From NCBI RefSeq assembly GCF_964199755.1, contig NC_133897.1:124264125-124328124 (forward strand): a stretch of 64,000 bases of DNA, given 5' to 3'. Shown here one piece after another: positions 62,201 through 64,000 of the stretch. The stretch is from Larus michahellis (Eukaryota > Chordata > Aves > Charadriiformes > Laridae). The notes below the pieces were generated by a model that was not told the DNA's origin, ran no database searches, and saw only the letters and a program-made list of their open reading frames with translations. A program made the translations under genes and the position numbers. How positions within the stretch are numbered: position 1 is the stretch's first letter; every line of letters begins with the position of its first letter.

Positions 62201-63922
62201 AGGAAATAAGAGCACAACAATAGATCACGTCAGGACAGGATATTATAGAATCTCAGCTTGGTTCATAAATATAAAATAACGAACTACTGCTTTCGTAGTC
62301 TTACCTGTCAAACTGTATTAAAATCTTGAAAAAATGTTATTGTTGCCTGTTACAGCTGAAGATTTGGTCAAGGAATTAAAAAGATTGCACTGAAACAAGT
62401 ACACCTGCTTTTTTTATGTATGCAGACCTGAAAGTAAAAAAAAAAAAGATAATAGAATACGTAATGCTAATTTTTAAACTACAATTTCCTCCTTGGTTTT
62501 TGGTTTCGGATTTAGATTAAAATCTTATGAAAGCTTTTGGTGATCTTCAAATTTGAAAGCTTTGCTAGCAAACCTGAAAGATTCCCCAGAGCTATGGTTT
62601 ACTGCCTATGCAAAAGATCAGGAAAAAATTATTTGAAAATTCAGGTGAAAGTCTATGTGGAATTACAATTATTCTCCAAGTATTAGTTGGAGAGTGTGAA
62701 GAATGTCTGAGCAGAAAGTCTGGCCAGCAGATGGAGGATCAAGGTAATTGGAGGTAATACAGATCAACAGATGGAAGCCTGAGAAATATCTGAAAATAAA
62801 ACCTTAAGAAAGCAATTTGTTGTACTGAGTGCTTTGCGTTTTTCCCTGTCTTGCAAAATGTGCAAGTTGCAAAGCAAAAGCATGCCCAAAGTGGATATGT
62901 TAAGTGCTGAGCTAAGTATTAGAAATGGGAAGGAAAGGGACTCCTTCCCTACATGTCAGAGGATCTTTATGCAAGTTGTTACGGCCCTGTGGGCTGTGTC
63001 CCGGCACAATGAGATGGGCCCTTGCACAGCAACAGCTTCTCAACCACTGCTCTGAAAGACTTCTACCTAATTCGATTTGAATCACAGCATTATCAGGAGG
63101 AGGTCTACACCACTGGGCAGACATCTGCTTATATTTACACAACCCTATTCCTTGCAGCACTCTAGAGGAAAAAGCCTAATTTTCCATGTCGCGCAGTCTG
63201 TGAAATGCTCCTGAGGGTGGACTGAAAGCACCCACTGGGGGACAAAACTCTGGAGGCCCTCCCACACAAAATCTGAATAACTCACCAGCTGGACTTTCCC
63301 CACTTAAAGTGCCTACGGCGCGTGAATTAGAAACATTTTTGAAGATTGCTGATGAGAAGGGCCAACTGAGTTAGAGATGAACTAGAAACTGCTCTCCGAT
63401 AAGACTGCACAATGAAGTAGGATGAAACTGTTCATGTGCTGAGGATTTGCAAAAGAATGAGCTAAATATTTGTACTTCCGCAGCCACTTAGGCCAGAAAA
63501 GAGCTCCGTATCCTAATTGCACAGACTCATTTAATTGCAGTGAATGTGACAGCATTTTCATAGAAAGGACATTTCATAGAAAGGGCATATCAGGCCCCTA
63601 GTACCTCACTTGCCATTCAGATTTAGTTATGTAGCTGAACTCCCCATGGACACTGGAGTCATGAGGACAGAGTTGCATACAGCTGGCAGAAGAGGATACG
63701 ACTTGTGGGTGAGCACCTACGCACCACAGATACCACTTTCATTGGGATGAGTGATTGCTGACCGACTACTGCAAGGAAGGGCAGTAGTTCTGAAACCTGC
63801 AGTAGATGTGCACATGGCTCACTCTTACGTGTATGAATTGCCTGTGGGATCTCAGTGATTGTGGAATATGATGGATCGACAGCCCACGTGATTGTATTAA
63901 GCGCTGGGCTTGCCGAGGGAAC
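59223..63922. other. Non-coding stretch to the LTR remnant
   Basis: AT-rich, without recognised genes. There is a small imperfect duplication (TTTCATAGAAAGG units) at 63556-63590. Positions 61571-61615 faintly resemble the same old amniote MITE-like repeat as 8741-8855. Nothing else seen. Confidence 0.5.
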
Positions 63923-63927
63923 ACTGG

Positions 63928-63985
63928 TGTCCTGGTTTTGTCTGGGACAGAGTGTTTAGTTGCTGGCTGGGGTTAAACCACAACA
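63928..63985 (+). mobile_element. Internally deleted ERV LTR remnant with target-site duplication
   Basis: 58 bp beginning TGTCCTGGTTTTGTCTGGG and ending GGGTTAAACCACAACA. These are the two ends of a common avian ERV LTR of the ERVL/ERV3 type, as I recall it, joined with the middle missing. It has the TG...CA ends of an LTR and is flanked on both sides by ACTGG (63923-63927 and 63986-63990), a 5 bp target-site duplication. No viral coding sequence is present. The strand is assigned from the recalled 5' end. Confidence 0.75.
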
Positions 63986-64000
63986 ACTGGCTAGGGAAAA

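Noticed and set aside
1..64000. CRISPR arrays, tRNA, rRNA or bacterial operons
   Set aside because: No direct-repeat/spacer pattern, cloverleaf or bacterial gene arrangement was seen, and spliced genes and CR1 elements show this is a vertebrate genome.

Overview
The window looks like nuclear DNA from a bird. It carries an intact SNAI2 (Slug/Snail2) gene whose 268-residue product matches the avian protein as I know it. It also carries about ten copies of the CR1 LINE family with the typical avian 3' end (short ATTCTRTG repeats), an avian-type ERV LTR remnant, and a decayed member of the ITPRIPL1 (Mab-21-like) family, which to my knowledge is multicopy in birds. The rest is AT-rich, non-coding, gene-desert-like sequence. 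No prokaryotic features, CRISPR arrays or tRNA/rRNA genes were recognised.

Layout. Positions 1-2977 are intergenic. SNAI2 occupies about 2978-6592 on the minus strand: three coding exons at 6348-6426, 5216-5761 and 4081-4262, two introns with GT/AG ends, a roughly 1.1 kb 3'UTR with clustered seed matches for miR-203, miR-1/206, miR-124 and miR-30, and a CpG-rich promoter with an E-box, an inverted CCAAT box and a TATA-like element. From 6.7 to 42 kb there is a long stretch without convincing genes, broken by CR1 fragments at 22.6, 32.5, 36.0, 36.7-38.3 and 38.7 kb. The 36.7-38.3 kb copy still has a 414-codon open reverse transcriptase frame, but with an altered active-site motif.

From 42.1 to 46.1 kb lies the most unusual segment: a GC-rich island of about 1.8 kb holding an ITPRIPL1-like gene on the minus strand. 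It has a TATA box, a small non-coding first exon, an intron, a signal-peptide-like start, a transmembrane segment, a Mab-21 domain and a polyadenylation signal. It is broken by one frameshift and one in-frame stop, and about a third of the usual protein is missing. Two CR1 copies in opposite orientation flank it, both with their truncated 5' ends facing it.

From 46 to 64 kb the sequence is again AT-rich and apparently non-coding, with more CR1 fragments (47.1, 53.9 and 58.7 kb), an exact 43 bp tandem duplication (54.4 kb) and, at the very end, a 58 bp LTR remnant with a perfect 5 bp target-site duplication.

Functional reading: SNAI2 is the only gene here that looks fully functional. It encodes a SNAG/C2H2 zinc-finger repressor of epithelial genes that acts in neural crest and EMT. 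The surrounding desert is where its long-range enhancers would be expected, but enhancers cannot be read from a single sequence.
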